A stretch of DNA of 64,000 bases. Origin: an uncultured Lentisphaeria bacterium. Lineage in GTDB: Bacteria > Verrucomicrobiota > Lentisphaeria > Victivallales > UBA1829. How positions within the stretch are numbered: position 1 is the first letter of the stretch; each line of letters starts with the position of its first letter. The stretch covers positions 1 through 64,000 of the forward strand of contig CAJKAR010000028.1 in assembly GCA_905197955.1 (NCBI GenBank). Reading direction: 5' to 3'. The notes under the pieces were generated by a model that saw only the letters and a program-made list of their open reading frames with translations, was not told the origin of the DNA and did no database searches. Positions 61,535 to 64,000 of the stretch are shown here, in pieces. The translations under genes and the position numbers were made by a program.

Positions 61535-62287
61535 TCAGTACGGGGCGCCCCACTGGGCTTTTTGAACGGCGGTACCGCTCCAGTAGCCGGGAGCGATCGC
61601 GCTGAATTTGATGCCGGAGACGTGGCCGTCAACCCAGGCCATGTTGATTCCGCCTCTGCTGAGATGTCTGCCGAGGGGCGCCAGGGGAGAGATGAAGATT
61701 CTCCAGGAGGTGGCGCCGTCGCGTCCCATGGCTCCGACCTGATGGGAGTTTGTGTCCATATCCATCAGCAGATAGACATTGGAAGGTTGTTTGATTTTGT
61801 CGATTAAGGAGCCCTGGCAGTCGGGGACTTCGTTGGACCAGCCGGAGATGCAGGCATTGATTCCATAGTGGCGGTTCGAGCCTTTGATTGGTTCATTGGA
61901 GGCTGGACAGGAGAAGGTGCCGTACGGCATTTTGTTCGGAGAGATTTTTTCGTTGACATACCAGTAGTCGAGAGTCTCTGTTTTTCTGGGGCGCAGGTAG
62001 GCGTTGACCAGAAGGGACTGCCATTGCGTCCAGGAATTCCCGGTTCCGGGATGACAGGGGACGATTCGTCCGTCGTACACATCCATGGCATACTGAAAGA
62101 CATACATGCTGTTCTGTTTCAGATTCGAGGTGCATTTGATGTCCAGTCCTTTTGCTCTTGCCGAGTTCAGTGCGGGGAGAAGAAGCGCCGCCAGGATGGC
62201 GATGATCGCTATTACGATGAGGAGTTCTATGAGTGTGAACATCCTTTTTTTTCCTCTGATCCTTTCCTGTGCATTCAGCCTTTTCAT
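61535..62287 (-). CDS. Pseudopilin-like protein (DUF1559-like)
   Basis: A 250-residue protein with a longer basic leader (MKRLNAQERIRGKKRM) and then FTLIELLIVIAIIAILAA, LLPALNSARAKG and CTSNLKQ. The C-terminus shows the family signature as GINMAWVDGHVSG. The residue before FTLIELL is Met. It follows the GH2-like gene on the same strand by 51 bases, repeating the glycosidase-pseudopilin order seen at 85-3590. Confidence 0.87.
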   Translation of the reverse strand: MKRLNAQERIRGKKRMFTLIELLIVIAIIAILAALLLPALNSARAKGLDIKCTSNLKQNSMYVFQYAMDVYDGRIVPCHPGTGNSWTQWQSLLVNAYLRPRKTETLDYWYVNEKISPNKMPYGTFSCPASNEPIKGSNRHYGINACISGWSNEVPDCQGSLIDKIKQPSNVYLLMDMDTNSHQVGAMGRDGATSWRIFISPLAPLGRHLSRGGINMAWVDGHVSGIKFSAIAPGYWSGTAVQKAQWGAPY

Positions 62288-62338
62288 GGAGGTATCCTTT
62301 CTGTGTTATGTATGTTTTTCTGTATGTTCGTTGATTCA

Positions 62339-64000
62339 TCACCAGTGGAAGTAGCGATAGGGATCGTCATTGGCGATCGGTGTGTCCGTATACAGGGAAA
62401 ACGGTTTAGTCGGCCGGAGACCCGGGGTATCGAGAATGCCGCCGTCTTTCCAGACATCGTTGCAGAGCACAACGAGGGTATTGACTCCCGATTTCAGTGT
62501 ATGCGGAGGAAGAAGATGCTTCCGTTTGACGGCCCAGTAATTTTTCGGATTGGTCCGTGTGGAGACTTCTCCGAGGAGTTTTCCATTCAACCAGATCCAG
62601 GATTCGTCATCGATTGCGCCGAGGAAGAGTTCCGTCTCCTGTTCCGCCAGTGCCGCCGGGACGCGGAACGAATAGCGGTACCAGAACCAGCCGTTGTATT
62701 TTTCCAGTTCTTTGAATTGGGACTCGAACGTGCCGGGGACCCGGATCGAGCGCCAGTTTTCTGCACGGAAGGCGGGGGCCGGATAGTTCCGGGTACGTCC
62801 CTCTTTCGCGGGATCCTCCTTGCCTTGCCAGAGTCCGGAAAGGTTGAGACGCATGTTGCCGGTCTCCGGACGGAACATTGCCGTAAATCCGCTTTCCGAG
62901 GGAGCTTTCAGATTCATCAGAAGACGATTCATCGCGAAATCCGCGCGTCTGCGGGAGGAGCGCAAAGTATATTCGTTTCTGTCGATTTTCCACGGCGGCA
63001 GCTGCATCATCAGGATGCCGCCTCTGCCGACTTTCCGGAATGCGAGTGTTCGTCCGCCTTTTGAATCGGCTGGAAACGCATCGAATTCCTGCTGCCAGCG
63101 GAAATGAAGATCTGAATTCGAGAGCCCTGCGAATTCGGGTGCGTTCAGATCGCAGAAATCGGAAAAATGGCTTCCGGATTCCGTCTTGAGTCCGGGAAGA
63201 AGTTTTTGCAGCTCTGTTCCGCTCATTCCAAAGGTCATGACATGAAGTCCGCGGGAGATGCGTTCCGCAAGATCTGCCGGAACTGTGCCTTCGGGATCCA
63301 GAAGAAGGAGATCGTCGGACTTCAGCTTTGCCGCATCCAGTTTCCGGGATGGGATCCGGAGGGCGGCAAGCTGTCCGGAGAGTGCCGCGGAGCCGGAATG
63401 CCAGACGGTTCTTGTTTTTTCCGGCCTGGCTTCATCGAGATGTTTCAGAAGAGTGGCAAGAAGATTCAGCGCCGCCGGTTCTGTTTCCGTTCGTCCGGAG
63501 AGATCCAGCTGGGAGAAGAGAATCACGGCGTTTTTCTCCCGGAACTCCAGCAGCGGCGCATATTGCAGATCGAATCCTCCCTGATAGAGCGGACGGAAGT
63601 TGCCGACAGCAGGTTTTTCCACTAGGACCGTCGCCACATTTCCACGATTTCCTGCCCGCCAGATGCGCCGGTTCATGAATCCGTTCCAGTCCGTCATCGG
63701 ATAGGTCGGCAGCGGCGAAGGCGGCGTGTAGTGCGGAAGGATCGTAGCCTCTCCGCGCCAGTCCCGGAGAAGCGGTGCGGGAAAACCGTTCACGGGAAAC
63801 ACTCTGCGGAGACCGATTTCATTGGTCCGGAACCCGATCCGGTTCAGCGTTTCGGAACTCTGTTCCAGGACGAGGAGTTTCAGGCCGTTCTCCAGTCGTT
63901 TTTCAAGGGTGAAGGGGAGGGCGGCCAGCGCATTGCGTCCGAGAATCAGAAGATCGACTCCATTCAGATCGCTTTCGCGGGAAACGGCTTTGGGGTGGAG
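62339..64000 (-). CDS. GH2-like glycoside hydrolase or sugar-binding protein, 5' end outside the window
   Basis: The frame stays open to the last base of the window, so the N-terminus lies beyond; 553 residues are visible. The first part (LLILGRNALAALPFTLEKRLENGLKLLVLEQ...) resembles the glutamine-amidotransferase-like domain seen at the end of some large beta-galactosidases. The C-terminal ~150 residues are a GH2-type sugar-binding jelly roll (IRVPGTFESQF...GWFWYRYSFRVP...DDESWIWLNGKLLGEV...GVNTLVVLCNDVWKDGG). No complete catalytic barrel is in view. It is followed by a pseudopilin gene. Confidence 0.7.
   Translation of the reverse strand, partial: LHPKAVSRESDLNGVDLLILGRNALAALPFTLEKRLENGLKLLVLEQSSETLNRIGFRTNEIGLRRVFPVNGFPAPLLRDWRGEATILPHYTPPSPLPTYPMTDWNGFMNRRIWRAGNRGNVATVLVEKPAVGNFRPLYQGGFDLQYAPLLEFREKNAVILFSQLDLSGRTETEPAALNLLATLLKHLDEARPEKTRTVWHSGSAALSGQLAALRIPSRKLDAAKLKSDDLLLLDPEGTVPADLAERISRGLHVMTFGMSGTELQKLLPGLKTESGSHFSDFCDLNAPEFAGLSNSDLHFRWQQEFDAFPADSKGGRTLAFRKVGRGGILMMQLPPWKIDRNEYTLRSSRRRADFAMNRLLMNLKAPSESGFTAMFRPETGNMRLNLSGLWQGKEDPAKEGRTRNYPAPAFRAENWRSIRVPGTFESQFKELEKYNGWFWYRYSFRVPAALAEQETELFLGAIDDESWIWLNGKLLGEVSTRTNPKNYWAVKRKHLLPPHTLKSGVNTLVVLCNDVWKDGGILDTPGLRPTKPFSLYTDTPIANDDPYRYFHW

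Overview
The window looks like chromosomal DNA of a Lentisphaerae (Victivallales-like) bacterium, probably an intestinal or other anaerobic polysaccharide degrader. The grounds are four pseudopilin-like secreted proteins with an FTLIELL N-terminus placed beside glycoside hydrolases, large signal-peptide glycosidases carrying CBM9/DOMON-like tails, several LacI/GntR/AraC sugar regulators, and a PVC-like alpha operon (rpmJ-rpsM-rpsK-rpoA-rplQ) with no rpsD. The taxonomic call is inference from family knowledge, not from a marker search.

Layout. 1-5.1 kb: pseudopilin, clan GH-A glycosidase and a GntR-type regulator with a consensus promoter, all on the minus strand. 5.2-9.6 kb: MATE exporter plus MarR regulator, then an ArsR - metallo-beta-lactamase-fold hydrolase - CDF metal exporter group. 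9.9-23.8 kb: two related sugar loci. Each has a minus-strand LacI regulator facing a plus-strand set of pseudopilin, carbohydrate-binding-like secreted protein and a ~980-residue glycosidase. The second set adds a third LacI-type regulator and a GH130-like phosphorylase. 24.3-34.6 kb: adenosine deaminase, a 14-repeat CRISPR array and a complete type I-E operon (cas3-cas8e-cse2-cas6e-cas7e-cas5e-cas1-cas2 in transcript order). 34.8-38.6 kb: an A+T-rich island with a SIR2-HerA defence pair, bracketed by two direct remnants of one IS3-type transposase and ending at a tRNA-Pro. The SIR2 reading frame is broken at a run of seven A. 39.2-41.5 kb: an orphan AAA/ABC-type ATPase and a GPH-family sugar symporter.

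41.8-49.5 kb is housekeeping: alpha operon, PHP histidinol-phosphatase, dnaA with a possible origin upstream, a NagA-like deacetylase and an RlmI-like methyltransferase. 49.5-57.6 kb: an AraC-regulated sugar operon (DUF2264 protein, GH42, mannose-6-phosphate isomerase, nitrilase-fold hydrolase, SGNH hydrolase), with one shared motif in front of both halves. 57.7-64 kb: RecQ, an unknown secreted protein, a fourth pseudopilin, and a GH2-like protein that runs off the window end.

The recurring theme is a pseudopilin gene next to secreted glycosidases and a dedicated regulator. GH130, ManA and NagA suggest mannose- and GlcNAc-containing glycans as substrates. The second theme is acquired phage defence: type I-E CRISPR followed directly by the SIR2-HerA island.
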